A stretch of DNA of 64,000 nt, taken from assembly GCA_030595125.1 (NCBI GenBank), contig JAUVDV010000009.1, forward strand, positions 18,954 to 82,953, given 5' to 3'. The position numbers were made by a program, and so were the translations under genes. The notes under the pieces were generated by a model. It was given only the letters and a program-made list of their open reading frames with translations, had not been told where the DNA came from and made no database searches. Shown in pieces: positions 1-8,122 of the stretch (position 1 is its first letter; every line of letters starts with the position of its first letter). The stretch comes from Deltaproteobacteria bacterium (lineage in GTDB: Bacteria; Myxococcota_A; Polyangia; JAAYKL01).

Positions 1-763
1 TGTATCCGTTCGTCGAAACCCTCACCTCTGTCTGCGCCCCGTACCCGTCTTCTGGAAAGAAAATGAATCCAAAGCCTATTGGAACATCGGAAAAGGCGTT
101 GTCCGTCCCGGATTGATCCCAGATTGTAGTGAAGGTCGTCAGCTCGGTGAACCAGGAGGCCGGCGTGGTCGCCGTGTACGAACCGGACGGCGCCGCTATG
201 GGGATCGCCGGGTCGTCGAGATCCGGCATCGCGTTCTTGTAATCCTCGTAACCTACCAGATAGCCGGCAATCGAATCGGCTACTCCCTCGGTGACCACCG
301 AGGCGTCCGAGAAGTTCACCAGATCGGAGACGTTAATGTCCCGCACAATCGCCTGCCCGAGGAAGTTGCCCAGAGACATTTTCTTCTCCTCGACGGCGAT
401 TGCTATCTGCGCGGCGTCCATATTCGCGAGTCGGTGATGCCGGGGATCCAGTTCGCGCACATCGCCTATCTCCCCGGCCAGCGCGTGCTTGTATGTTTCA
501 ATTCCTTCCAGGCGCTCGATGATGCTGTCTCGCAGGCCGGCGATATCCCGCGCGGACCAGCCCGGCAATGCAGCCCGCTCGTTGATGATGGGATTGCCGA
601 ATCTGTCCGAAGGAGCGCCCGCCTTGTGGACGCCGATATCGGATGAAACAACGGCGTCGCCTGACGAGCCGATATCCTCGTAGAAACCGTCTTCACAACT
701 GCTGAAGAAAGCCGTTGCCGTTGCCACGCTAATAATGATGAGGACCAATTGATTCTTTAGCAT
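1..763 (-). CDS. lipoprotein of unknown function, 3' end beyond window edge
   Basis: This gene is absent from the ORF track because its stop lies outside the window. Reading the minus strand from the ATG at 763 gives 254 uninterrupted codons to the edge. Residues 1-23 form a lipoprotein signal peptide (hydrophobic LVLIIISVATATAFF, then FSSC with the lipid-carrying Cys at 23). The middle part is rich in Asp/Ile/Ala with no motif I recognise. The last visible stretch (GFGFIFFPEDGYG then VRVSTNGY) resembles the beta-sandwich motif found at the start of many secreted bacterial domains, where an aromatic/Gly-rich strand precedes V-S-T/S-N-G. It is divergent to the AbgT-type gene. The function is unknown; a surface lipoprotein is the safest reading. 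Confidence 0.7.
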   Translation of the reverse strand, partial: MLKNQLVLIIISVATATAFFSSCEDGFYEDIGSSGDAVVSSDIGVHKAGAPSDRFGNPIINERAALPGWSARDIAGLRDSIIERLEGIETYKHALAGEIGDVRELDPRHHRLANMDAAQIAIAVEEKKMSLGNFLGQAIVRDINVSDLVNFSDASVVTEGVADSIAGYLVGYEDYKNAMPDLDDPAIPIAAPSGSYTATTPASWFTELTTFTTIWDQSGTDNAFSDVPIGFGFIFFPEDGYGAQTEVRVSTNGY

Positions 764-795
764 CTTGATCTCCGGGAAAAGTTTTCAAGTGGATA

Positions 796-811
796 TCATA
801 TCGCAATATGA
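796..811. promoter_or_regulatory. small inverted repeat between divergent genes
   Basis: TCATAT-CGCA-ATATGA is a perfect 6-bp inverted repeat in the 153-bp gap between the divergent lipoprotein (start 763) and the AbgT-type gene (start 917). It could be an operator. No regulator gene is adjacent, and a palindrome this short can arise by chance. Confidence 0.2.
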
Positions 812-916
812 GGTTGGAGACATCCGAATTTTCGATTCGGAAAGCCCACCGGAACGGGAATTTGCATTCGTCCGGCCCGGATTGTCGTCAGGCGGTGTCT
901 CCGCTAGTATGGCCCG

Positions 917-2437
917 ATGAAAAAGAAGAAGAACCTGTTCGGTCGTATGCTCGACAGGGTGGAGATCATGGGCAACGCGTTGCCCCATCCTGCCACGATC
1001 TTTGCCCTTCTTGCCGCAGTCGTCGTCGTCGTCTCGGGGATCACTGCTGCCCTCGGTGTGACCGCGATCCACCCGGGGACGGGAGAGGAGATCTTCGTGC
1101 GGAGCCTGTGTACAGGCGAGGGTGTCCGCTGGATGTTCGAGAACGTGACGGAAAACTTCGTCAGGTTTCCACCGCTGGGGCTGGTGCTGGTGGCGATGAT
1201 CGGCATCGGCGTCGCCGAGGGCTCGGGCCTGCTGACAGTGCTGATCAGGGCGCTGGTGCTAAAGGCGCCGCGCCGGTTGATCACCTCGGCCCTGGTTGCA
1301 GCGGGGGTGCTCTCGCACCTTGCCTCCGAGGCCGGCTACGTGGTGCTGATCCCGCTGGGCGCCGTTATCTTCCTGACCCTCGGGCGCCACCCAATAGCCG
1401 GGTTGGCCGCCGCATTCTGCGGAGTGAGCGGGGGATTCGGCGCAAACTTCCTGATCGGCAGCGTGGACCCTGTTCTGGCCGGTCTGACCCAGAGCGCCGC
1501 CCAGATTATCGACCCCGAGATCCAGATCAGTCCGGCGACCAACATCTACTTCATGTTCATTTCCGCGATCATGATTGTCGTTGTGGGCACGTTCGTCACG
1601 GAAAAGATCGTCGAGCCGAGGCTGGGCAAGTACAAGGGTTCCGAGACAGTGCCCAAGCTCGAGCGATTGACGCCCGTGGAGCGCAAGGGGATACGACTCG
1701 CCGGACTGAGTCTTCTGTGCGTGATCGTCCTGTTCGCCGCTGTCGTCGTACCCGAGAACGGGCTGCTGCGCCGGCCGGGCGAGGGCGTGCTCCAGTCGGC
1801 GTTCTTCCACGGGATGATCACCGCGATCATGATCTTCTTCCTCGTCCCGGGCGTAGTTTACGGCTGGGTGACGGGCAAGATCCGCAACGACAAGCAGGGG
1901 ATCAAGGAGATGATCACCTCCATGAGCCACCTGGCCACCTACATCGTGCTGGTCTTCTTCGCTGCTCAATTCGTCTACTACTTCCGTTACACCAACCTGG
2001 GGTTGATCCTCGCAGTCGAGGGCGCGGATATGCTCAGGAATGTGGGCCTCGAAGGAATACCGTTGATGCTGCTGTTCATCGTGGTCAGCGCGCTGATAAA
2101 TATGTTCATGGGCTCGGCCTCGGCCAAGTGGGCGATCATGGCGCCAGTATTCGTGCCGATGTTCATGCTGCTGGGCTACCACCCGTCGTTGACCCAGATG
2201 GTCTTCCGTATAGGCGACTCGTTGACCAATATCATCACGCCGATGATGTCCTACTTTGCGCTGATAGTGGCCTTTGCCGAGAAGTACTCCAGAGACTACG
2301 GACTGGGCACGATCATCTCGACCATGTTGCCCTACTCGATCATTTTCGGCATCGTCTGGTCGCTCCTGCTGGTTGCCTGGATGGCGTTCGGCCTCCCGGT
2401 CGGTCCGGACGGTCCCCTGCACTACACCGCGCCGTGA
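917..2437 (+). CDS. AbgT-family transporter
   Basis: This 506-residue polytopic inner-membrane protein has the usual AbgT-family length. The N-terminal GNALPHPATIFALLA segment and the C-terminal GSASAKWAIMAPVFVPMF, then GDSLTNIITPMMSY, are family hallmarks. Known members either import p-aminobenzoyl-glutamate (E. coli AbgT) or export sulfonamide antimetabolites using the proton gradient (MtrF, YdaH). The sequence does not say which applies here. The ATG at 917 is followed by a short Lys-rich cytoplasmic N-terminus, and no strong ribosome site is visible. It is a single gene, convergent with the NapH-like gene 18 bp downstream. No abgAB peptidase genes are nearby, so a folate-salvage role is not supported by context. 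Confidence 0.9.
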   Translation: MKKKKNLFGRMLDRVEIMGNALPHPATIFALLAAVVVVVSGITAALGVTAIHPGTGEEIFVRSLCTGEGVRWMFENVTENFVRFPPLGLVLVAMIGIGVAEGSGLLTVLIRALVLKAPRRLITSALVAAGVLSHLASEAGYVVLIPLGAVIFLTLGRHPIAGLAAAFCGVSGGFGANFLIGSVDPVLAGLTQSAAQIIDPEIQISPATNIYFMFISAIMIVVVGTFVTEKIVEPRLGKYKGSETVPKLERLTPVERKGIRLAGLSLLCVIVLFAAVVVPENGLLRRPGEGVLQSAFFHGMITAIMIFFLVPGVVYGWVTGKIRNDKQGIKEMITSMSHLATYIVLVFFAAQFVYYFRYTNLGLILAVEGADMLRNVGLEGIPLMLLFIVVSALINMFMGSASAKWAIMAPVFVPMFMLLGYHPSLTQMVFRIGDSLTNIITPMMSYFALIVAFAEKYSRDYGLGTIISTMLPYSIIFGIVWSLLLVAWMAFGLPVGPDGPLHYTAP

Positions 2438-2455
2438 TCGGTTGACACCCTGGTT

Positions 2456-3799
2456 TTAGATCCGCGCTATGCCGAGACACACAGCGTGCAGGGATACGAC
2501 GATCGCCAGAAAAATCAGACGGATTGCAGGTGTGCGAAACTTGCCGAAAGAATAGACCAGTTGATTGGTCTTGCACTTGCCCACGCAGTCACCGCAGAGG
2601 GTGCAGGACAGGCCGACCATTCGTTGTTCTATGTGTGATTTTTCAAGAGCGCCGAAGCGGCAGGAGGGTCCGCAAGCTCCGCACCCGTCGCAGCCGTCGG
2701 AAAAACGTAACCGAAAAGGCGAGATCTTGCCGAGAACGTTGGCGATGAGCCCGATCGGACAGAAGGCCACACAGTGAAACATGGTCCCCAGTTTTCTGGA
2801 AACCAGGATCATCACCAGAACCCCCAGAGATCCGAATCCCAGGGCAGCGCCGGCAGCGGCGGTAGTGGATGCGCCGAGAACTCTGAGTACAATTGCCGTC
2901 CCGATGACAACGGCCAGGACGACCACGCGAAGATGAGTGCTCCAGCGGGGGAGCGCTCCGGGTCGTTTCTTTCGATCTGAAGCGAGTTGATCCCACGCTC
3001 CCATGTAGCAAAGGTGGCTGCACCAGGCCGGGCCGACGATAATCATGGTGGAGAGGAAGAGCACGGGCATGAAGAAACTGTCACCTCTGAAAATCGGCCC
3101 CGCGAGTATGACCGCAGGCACGGGGATGTGCATCTTGCCGCTCATGAGGAACGTCTCGGAGACAAAAAGCCCAAGGATGAGTTGAGTGAAAAAGACAACG
3201 GAGAAAAGCAGCCAGATTCTCTTTCGCCATACTGCCGACGCCTTGACGTCCGCCATCTTTTCGACAATCCATGCCGAGTATGTGGACAGCGCGAGTATCT
3301 CCAGCCAGCCGCCGCCGGGCCAGAACCGTTCGAGGAGCAACATCGGGCGATTGACCTTGAGTTGAATGATCGTCAGCAACATCGCAGTGATAAGAAATGC
3401 CGCAGCGCTCGCATTGCCTGTCTCGGGATTCCGGTCAAAGAACAGTTTTGACTTTTTGGAAAGAAAGGCCATGCCCGAGGCAGCGGTGAACAGAGACACC
3501 GCGCCCAGAATGATCGCCATCTTCATCCATGGAGCGCCCATGATGCGACGTATGAAGATCAGCTCGTACGCTGTGTCTGCCCAGATGAGAGCCGCGGCAA
3601 TGAGCAAGAAGGGCGCAACTGTTTTGAACCATCGTTTTTTGAAAAAGATAAGAGCGAAGGCGCAGAGACAGGCGAGTATCTGGGCGGAACCGCCGGACCT
3701 CAGGAAATGCGCGCACAGGATGAGAACCCCAAGCACAACCGGTATCAGTCGGATAATCATTGCTTCGAAGAGACTACAGCCAATTCTGTCGGAGAACAT
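2456..3799 (-). CDS. NapH/NosR-like membrane 4Fe-4S protein
   Basis: This is a 447-residue integral membrane protein. About eight to ten hydrophobic segments precede a C-terminal cytoplasmic ferredoxin domain. Cysteine motifs appear in order: PAWCSHLCYMGAW and CVAFCPIG (the CX3CP-type pair of the NapH/NosR/CcoG membrane family), then CDGCGACGPSC and CTLCGDCVGKC, two ferredoxin-like Cys sets, each fitting one 4Fe-4S cluster. Family members move electrons from the quinone pool or cytosol to periplasmic reductases or accessory maturation systems. The ATG at 3799 is preceded only by a weak AAGAAG; an alternative ATG lies 11 codons in (MIIRLIPVV). It stands alone, and no nap, nos or cco gene is in the window, so the electron acceptor is unknown. 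Confidence 0.8.
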   Translation of the reverse strand: MFSDRIGCSLFEAMIIRLIPVVLGVLILCAHFLRSGGSAQILACLCAFALIFFKKRWFKTVAPFLLIAAALIWADTAYELIFIRRIMGAPWMKMAIILGAVSLFTAASGMAFLSKKSKLFFDRNPETGNASAAAFLITAMLLTIIQLKVNRPMLLLERFWPGGGWLEILALSTYSAWIVEKMADVKASAVWRKRIWLLFSVVFFTQLILGLFVSETFLMSGKMHIPVPAVILAGPIFRGDSFFMPVLFLSTMIIVGPAWCSHLCYMGAWDQLASDRKKRPGALPRWSTHLRVVVLAVVIGTAIVLRVLGASTTAAAGAALGFGSLGVLVMILVSRKLGTMFHCVAFCPIGLIANVLGKISPFRLRFSDGCDGCGACGPSCRFGALEKSHIEQRMVGLSCTLCGDCVGKCKTNQLVYSFGKFRTPAIRLIFLAIVVSLHAVCLGIARI

Positions 3800-3837
3800 C
3801 TTCTTTTAGGTTCATTCGGATCCAGCCGCGCTGACAT

Positions 3838-3863
3838 TTACCGCAGCATGAATGCTGCGGTAA
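3838..3863. repeat. perfect 11-bp stem-loop
   Basis: TTACCGCAGCA-TGAA-TGCTGCGGTAA is a perfect 11-bp inverted repeat with a 4-nt loop in the non-coding gap between the NapH-like gene and the flavoprotein. No T-run follows on either strand, so it is not a classic terminator. It sits 40 bp before a second palindrome and may be part of a REP-type dispersed element. Confidence 0.6.
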
Positions 3864-3902
3864 GGATGTGCTCACGCACAAGCCCAGAGGGCTCAGGAAT
3901 CA

Positions 3903-3925
3903 CCCCTCCCCGCAATGGGGAGGGG
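3903..3925. repeat. REP-like palindrome (9-bp stem, 5-nt loop)
   Basis: CCCCTCCCC-GCAAT-GGGGAGGGG is a perfect 9-bp stem with a 5-nt loop, followed by a G-rich tail (CTGGGGGTGGGG). It has the same architecture as the palindromes at 15946, 41992 and, as a half copy, 47449. Part of it is read through in the upstream extension of the next ORF, but that gene starts later. Confidence 0.65.
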
Positions 3926-3974
3926 CTGGGGGTGGGGTCGGAAAAGTGATATGTATGCTTTTTATGGAGGTAAC

Positions 3975-4559
3975 ATGAAAGCAGTCGCGTTCTGCGGAAG
4001 CCCCAGGAAGGGCGGCAACACCGAGGTCATGCTCGGGCGTTGCGCGAAGGGTCTCGAGGCGGCGGGCATCGAGACCGATCTGGTCCTGCTGGCGGGCAAG
4101 ACGATAGAGCCCTGCACTGCGTGCGCTAAGTGCAAGGAAAAAAAGGATTTGAAGTGCTCCATCAGGAGGGACGATTTCCACGGCTGTTTCGAGAAGATGC
4201 TGGCCGCAGACATCATCCTGGTGGGTTCCCCTGTTTACTTCGGCTCCGCCACACCCCAGACCATGGCGTTGCTCGACCGCGCGGGTTACGTCGCCAGAGC
4301 GAACGGTAACCCCCTGTCCAGGAAACTCGGCGGCCCGGTGGCGGTGGCGCGCAGGGCAGGCCAGAACTTCACCCTGGCCCAGCTGCTCTACTGGTACCTC
4401 GTAAATGACATGGTGGTGGTGGGATCCACATACTGGAACATGGCAATAGGGCGAGATCTCGCCGATGTCGAGGCGGATGACGAGGGCCTCGCAACCCTGG
4501 ACCGCTTTGTCGAAAACCTGGTGTGGGCGGCAGAAAAACTGGCCGGCAGACCGGCCTGA
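3975..4559 (+). CDS. iron-sulfur flavoprotein / NADPH-dependent FMN reductase family
   Basis: This is a 194-residue soluble flavodoxin-fold protein. The N-terminus MKAVAFCGSPRKGGNTE is the FMN-phosphate loop of the family. At about residues 47-61, CTACAKCKEKKDLKC fits the compact CX2CX2CX4-7C cluster motif of iron-sulfur flavoproteins. A flavin-stacking loop, GSPVYFGSATPQTMALLDR, follows. Such proteins reduce small electrophiles (quinones, peroxide, O2) with electrons from ferredoxin or NAD(P)H in anaerobes. I chose the ATG at 3975 over the ORF-track start because GGAGG lies just upstream and the first 20 codons of the long ORF come from a palindromic repeat. The Cys-rich lipoprotein gene starts 15 bp downstream and is probably co-transcribed. 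Confidence 0.82.
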   Translation: MKAVAFCGSPRKGGNTEVMLGRCAKGLEAAGIETDLVLLAGKTIEPCTACAKCKEKKDLKCSIRRDDFHGCFEKMLAADIILVGSPVYFGSATPQTMALLDRAGYVARANGNPLSRKLGGPVAVARRAGQNFTLAQLLYWYLVNDMVVVGSTYWNMAIGRDLADVEADDEGLATLDRFVENLVWAAEKLAGRPA

Positions 4560-4573
4560 TACGGGAGGTAACC

Positions 4574-4900
4574 ATGAAGATATTTTTCATCCTGCTGATT
4601 TTCACTTGTCTTCTTGTGGGGCTCGGTTCGTGCGACGACGGGGAGACGGTCGATAGCGCGGAAGCCACCGCCGCGTGCGACGACTACTGCCAGAAGTTGT
4701 TCGACTGCGGGATCACCCTCCCGGCCGATATGACAGAGGAGCAGTATCAGGATGTCTGCGATGATGACTGCTACGACGCCCTTACCGGCGCCTCCACCGA
4801 ATCGGCACAATTCGAGATAGAGAACAACTGCGGCCCCCTCGACTGTGACGTTTCCGCCGACTGCGGAACGTGGCACCAGTGCATTAACGACTGCGGTTAG
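4574..4900 (+). CDS. small cysteine-rich lipoprotein
   Basis: This 108-residue precursor starts at the ATG at 4574, which follows GGGAGGTAACC. The signal peptide ends at LVGLGSC (Cys about residue 20). The mature part holds about ten cysteines in pairs (ACDDYCQKLFDC, VCDDDCYDA, NNCGPLDC, DCGTWHQC, NDCG). This spacing suggests a disulfide-bonded periplasmic or surface helical module; similar short Cys-rich lipoproteins are common in Myxococcota. It lies directly behind the flavoprotein gene. Its last 4 bp overlap the convergent winged-helix gene. Function unknown. Confidence 0.7.
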   Translation: MKIFFILLIFTCLLVGLGSCDDGETVDSAEATAACDDYCQKLFDCGITLPADMTEEQYQDVCDDDCYDALTGASTESAQFEIENNCGPLDCDVSADCGTWHQCINDCG

Positions 4901-5808
4901 CCTGCATCTCCTCCGGCCAGGTTGTCGGTAACGGCGAGTAACCAGGAGACGAACTCTTCCCAGAAGTCGGGTCCGCGTACACTTCGATGGGGGACAGGAA
5001 GCCGGGCCGTTCGGATTGCGTCGTCCAGCTTCTCGATGAGAGCTCCGGTCTCGACCGCGCGGACGGCATGGCTCTTCGACTCGAACCTTGTCATCGTCTC
5101 GAACGCCGACGTGAGCACGTGGAGAACGGACGGCCAATGCACGAAAACCTCGGGTAGCGGAATGAGCTGTTCGCGAAGCTGGTCTTCGCGTTCGCGAGGC
5201 ATTCGGAAATGAATCTGGTTGCGGATGGGGAACGCCTGTACGATATCTCCGAGACGCAGCGCGTCAAGCGCCTGTGCAACGTTGCGTTTAGTATAGCTGG
5301 TCTCGGCGGCCAGGTCGGCGGCGCTGAAAGCCGTGCCCGGCGAAGCCAGGAAAGCGCGGAGGATTTCGGCGCGGGCACCGACCCCCAAAAATCCTCGCAG
5401 GCGCAGAACGAGCTGCGATGCTCGGTTGAAAGCCTGGATTTTGGGACGCTCTCTCGGCCTGTGTTTGCGCCTTGTCGTTCGTTCGGGCCAGCGTAGAGAA
5501 GAATGTTCGGCCACGGTCGCGGCGAGCTCACCGTAACCGGCGCGGACGCGGTCGTTTTCGTGGGTGAGCAGGTTCTTGAGGCGTGCACCGGAGACGAGAC
5601 TCCCATATCGGATGCACCAGTCCGTGGCCTCGTCGCGCAGCCGTGGGTCAGTGTCGCCGAGCGCGGAGGTGAAGATGATGAGCGGCTCCGGATCGATGGC
5701 GTGATCGTGATGATTATCGATCTGCCCCGACACACCGAGTCCGGTCCACAGGCTCCAGGCGAGATCGAGCAACCTCTCGCGCACTTTCTTGCTAGCGGGG
5801 GACATCAT
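4897..5808 (-). CDS. winged-helix protein partnered with a nucleotidyltransferase
   Basis: This is a 303-residue soluble protein. Residues about 30-110 look like helical repeats (DPRLRDEATDWCIRYG). At about residues 145-205, SAADLAAETSYTKRNVAQALDALRLGD followed by IHFRM reads as a winged helix-turn-helix with a wing strand. The C-terminal 100 residues are helical with no recognised motif. Its start overlaps the end of the upstream nucleotidyltransferase gene by 17 bp, so the two are translationally coupled. Nucleotidyltransferase plus wHTH pairing recalls AbiE-type toxin-antitoxin modules, where the wHTH protein is the autorepressing antitoxin. There the antitoxin gene comes first, whereas here it comes second. 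Role inferred, not shown. Confidence 0.6.
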   Translation of the reverse strand: MMSPASKKVRERLLDLAWSLWTGLGVSGQIDNHHDHAIDPEPLIIFTSALGDTDPRLRDEATDWCIRYGSLVSGARLKNLLTHENDRVRAGYGELAATVAEHSSLRWPERTTRRKHRPRERPKIQAFNRASQLVLRLRGFLGVGARAEILRAFLASPGTAFSAADLAAETSYTKRNVAQALDALRLGDIVQAFPIRNQIHFRMPREREDQLREQLIPLPEVFVHWPSVLHVLTSAFETMTRFESKSHAVRAVETGALIEKLDDAIRTARLPVPHRSVRGPDFWEEFVSWLLAVTDNLAGGDAG

Positions 5809-6373
5809 CCTCCTCCACTCCGAAGTATGCGAGCGCCTGGCGCGACATCTCTTGGAACTCCGGCGACGGATCGTGTCCGCGTGCCCACTGCGTCGCGTCG
5901 AGCAATTCGTCGGCTGTCGGTTTCAGTCGCCGCAGGTCGTCGACGTGCTTGCTGCGGGGCCCCCGGTCAATGGCGGCGTAGAACTTGAAGAAGATCTGAT
6001 CCAGCCGTCCGGCCAGATGCACGGTCAGGCCGTGATAGCGCTTCGTGATCATCCGCTTCTCGAATCCTTCTGGCAATCCGAAATCCAGAAGTTGCGTGGG
6101 TCCGGAGTTTAGCCAGTCACCTGGCAGGCCGAGTGTTGTGGCGACGTCGTCGCGTGCACGCGTTAGCTCGGATGGCAATGTCTGCGCGCTGACGAATCGG
6201 CCGTCGAGGATAAGCGCGACGATATCGATATCCTTGGTTGAGCGTGAGATGAGTCCCAGCAGCGACAAGGCGCCTCCCCCAATCGCAACGACCTCGCAGT
6301 GGAAACCGCGTGACTCCATCACCTCGCCGAGGGTCGAAAGGGCTTCTTCAAAGTTGATCATTTCATCACTCAT
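5792..6373 (-). CDS. DUF6036-like nucleotidyltransferase, possible toxin
   Basis: This 193-residue protein has an AIGGGALSLLGL motif followed by STKDIDIVAL, the GG...DxD signature of minimal nucleotidyltransferases (DUF6036 / AbiEii-like fold). A later conserved patch, HLAGRLDQIFFKFYAAIDRG, matches the C-terminal helix of such proteins. I start it at the ATG at 6373 (MSDEMINF) rather than the track start, because a promoter -10 sits only 9 bp upstream and the track N-terminus would lie inside the promoter. Family members include toxins that add nucleotides to tRNA acceptor ends. Here the substrate is unknown. It is the first gene of a two-gene operon with the winged-helix protein. Confidence 0.7.
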   Translation of the reverse strand: MSDEMINFEEALSTLGEVMESRGFHCEVVAIGGGALSLLGLISRSTKDIDIVALILDGRFVSAQTLPSELTRARDDVATTLGLPGDWLNSGPTQLLDFGLPEGFEKRMITKRYHGLTVHLAGRLDQIFFKFYAAIDRGPRSKHVDDLRRLKPTADELLDATQWARGHDPSPEFQEMSRQALAYFGVEEDDVPR

Positions 6374-6382
6374 AAAGAGAAT

Positions 6383-6409
6383 GTTATACTCTCGAAACGA
6401 GAATGTAAA
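6383..6409 (-). promoter_or_regulatory. promoter with palindromic operator, nearly leaderless
   Basis: On the minus strand, TATAAC (6383-6388) ends 9 bp before the ATG at 6373, and TTTACA (6404-6409) lies 15 bp upstream of it. Between them sits the perfect palindrome TCTCG-TTT-CGAGA (6390-6402). ACATTCTC occurs twice, flanking the -10. A palindrome between -35 and -10 is a standard repressor position. Transcription would begin about at the ATG, so the message may be leaderless. The wHTH partner is the obvious candidate repressor. Confidence 0.55.
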
Positions 6410-6437
6410 GTACACGCACTGGGCTGGCCAACACTTT

Positions 6438-7334
6438 TCAGAGAAACAGCAGGGCGGCGCCGCCGACAGCGACGAACGCGCCGATGATTGCTCTTGGCGA
6501 GATGCGCTCCTTGTTGATCCAGATGGCGGGCGGGATGATTATGATCGGAGTAAGCCCCATGAGGGTGGCAGCCACACCCGCCTCTGTATGCTGGACCGCT
6601 ACGAGGGATAGCGAGACGCCGAGGAAGGGGCCGAATACGGCACCCAGGGAGATGCGCGCCATTGCCCCCCGGTTCTTGAGCGCAGAAAAGACGCGGGGCC
6701 ACCAGCCGATAAAGAGGAACAAAACCGAGAAGCCGACGATCCCCGCGATCACGCGTATCTGCGTCGCGGCAAAGGGGTCATAGCTTCCCATGCCAAGCTT
6801 GCTCAGAACCAAGCCGAGGGACTGACCGGCCGCGCCGGCGATGCCCAGGAGTATGCCCGAGCGGGACGGTCGCTCGGTTTTTATTTCGCCGACCGGCCTG
6901 CGTTCGAGCACCACCCATGCGACACCGCCGACAATGAAGGCCATGCCCATCCAGTCCATGGGCTTGAGGGTTTCCCCCAGCAGGACCCAGCCGAGGAGGG
7001 CGGTAAACGGTGGCACCATGGTCATCAGGAGCATGGAGATACGCGCGCCGACAACAACGAACGCCCGGAACAGGCACAGGTCGCCGATGGTGAAACCGAT
7101 GATTCCGGATATCGAGAGCCAGAGCCAGGCGTGGGCCGAGGCGTCATCCGGAAAGGGGCGCCCCCGCGTGATCCAGCCAAAAACTGCCAGGAAGACGAGC
7201 GCCATCACCAGTCGAATCAAGTTGACCGACATGGAGCCGACTTTCTTGCCGGCCGACTCGAAGGACATGGACGTGATCGTCCAGCAAAACGCCGTACTGA
7301 GAGCGGCGATCTCGCCTATGTGGGAAAATGGCAT
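6438..7334 (-). CDS. DMT-superfamily (EamA) transporter
   Basis: This 298-residue protein has ten predicted membrane spans arranged as two EamA repeats. The first covers roughly residues 8-135 (ALSTAFCWTITSM to GGVAWVVLE) and the second residues 155-298. Typical EamA elements are visible: the LLGWVLLGETLKPMDWMG stretch after span 4 and the glycine-rich helices. Members export or exchange small metabolites such as amino acids and nucleobases; the substrate cannot be read from sequence. The ATG at 7334 directly abuts the stop of the PEMT-like gene upstream, indicating co-transcription. An inward-facing Arg/Lys-rich linker (ERRPVGEIKTERPSRS) separates the repeats. Confidence 0.85.
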   Translation of the reverse strand: MPFSHIGEIAALSTAFCWTITSMSFESAGKKVGSMSVNLIRLVMALVFLAVFGWITRGRPFPDDASAHAWLWLSISGIIGFTIGDLCLFRAFVVVGARISMLLMTMVPPFTALLGWVLLGETLKPMDWMGMAFIVGGVAWVVLERRPVGEIKTERPSRSGILLGIAGAAGQSLGLVLSKLGMGSYDPFAATQIRVIAGIVGFSVLFLFIGWWPRVFSALKNRGAMARISLGAVFGPFLGVSLSLVAVQHTEAGVAATLMGLTPIIIIPPAIWINKERISPRAIIGAFVAVGGAALLFL

Positions 7335-8042
7335 CTAGAGGTTTGCCTGTCCGCGTCCGTAGATGATCTCCATATCCGGACCCTCCGTGCAATACATATG
7401 GACCCAGATATAGGCGTGTTGAAAGAGGGCCAGAACCAGTGCGTTCCACGAGCCGCAGAGCAGGCCAATCCCCCACAAGCCCAGAAAGACAAAGCTGTAC
7501 ATGGCATTCGAGGAATAGCCAAAAGCGCCTTTTTTTACGAGCGGCATGTTCGCGTATCGATCGAAGAAGTGGTCCCCGCCAAGGGCGCGGCCGATGCCGA
7601 AATATTTCAGGACCGAATGCGCCGCCCATCCGGCGGGCAGCAGAAGAAGGACCCCACCCAGAAGCTGCAATACGCGATTGCCTTCCAGCGAACCCATATC
7701 CGCCACGCCCGCGCACAAGAGCGCAAGGGGACGACCGAAAAGGAAGGGCAGGAATACAGCGCCCCATACCTTCAGTGCATGCTTGCCAAAGAGACGCGTC
7801 ATGAGACCAAGGTGGAGTTGCAGGCGAAAGACCACGGCGACGATGATCTGATGGACAAGGGTGACCGCGATCGTGCCGGCGGCCCAATTCATGACTCCGA
7901 ATCCGAGGAAGCGGCCGGTGCTGTCCCGCAACAGCCAGTATGTCCCTGCGGTCAGTAATGCCGCGATCATGACGTGCTGAATCTGGCCGCGGAAGATCTC
8001 GGTTTTTCCGGTGTTGGCTCGTATTTCTTCGAGAGCGATCAT
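7335..8042 (-). CDS. PEMT-like membrane methyltransferase family protein
   Basis: This 235-residue integral membrane protein has about six hydrophobic segments. The C-terminal third carries NAMYSFVFLGLWGIG and HMYCTEGPDMEIIYG. This arrangement (Asn/Tyr, a membrane helix, His..Glu-Gly-Pro-Asp) resembles the SAM-binding end of phosphatidylethanolamine N-methyltransferase and isoprenylcysteine methyltransferase-like proteins. It could methylate phospholipid headgroups or another membrane substrate. The track start at 8063 lacks a ribosome site. I prefer the ATG at 8042 (MIALEEIRANT), preceded by AGGGA at suitable spacing. It sits 80 bp downstream of the RND pump gene and directly upstream of the DMT transporter. 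Confidence 0.6.
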   Translation of the reverse strand: MIALEEIRANTGKTEIFRGQIQHVMIAALLTAGTYWLLRDSTGRFLGFGVMNWAAGTIAVTLVHQIIVAVVFRLQLHLGLMTRLFGKHALKVWGAVFLPFLFGRPLALLCAGVADMGSLEGNRVLQLLGGVLLLLPAGWAAHSVLKYFGIGRALGGDHFFDRYANMPLVKKGAFGYSSNAMYSFVFLGLWGIGLLCGSWNALVLALFQHAYIWVHMYCTEGPDMEIIYGRGQANL

Positions 8043-8122
8043 GAGGGATCCCTGTGTTTGCATCTACACGAGGGTTCTATAGCAGAACCATTGGGATGTC
8101 AGGGAATTCGAAGCGCCTTCAC

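Noticed and set aside
808-2445. 545-aa plus-strand ORF overlapping the AbgT gene
   Set aside because: Different frame of the same strand; translation is Arg/Gly-rich without domains, while the 917 frame gives a complete AbgT protein.
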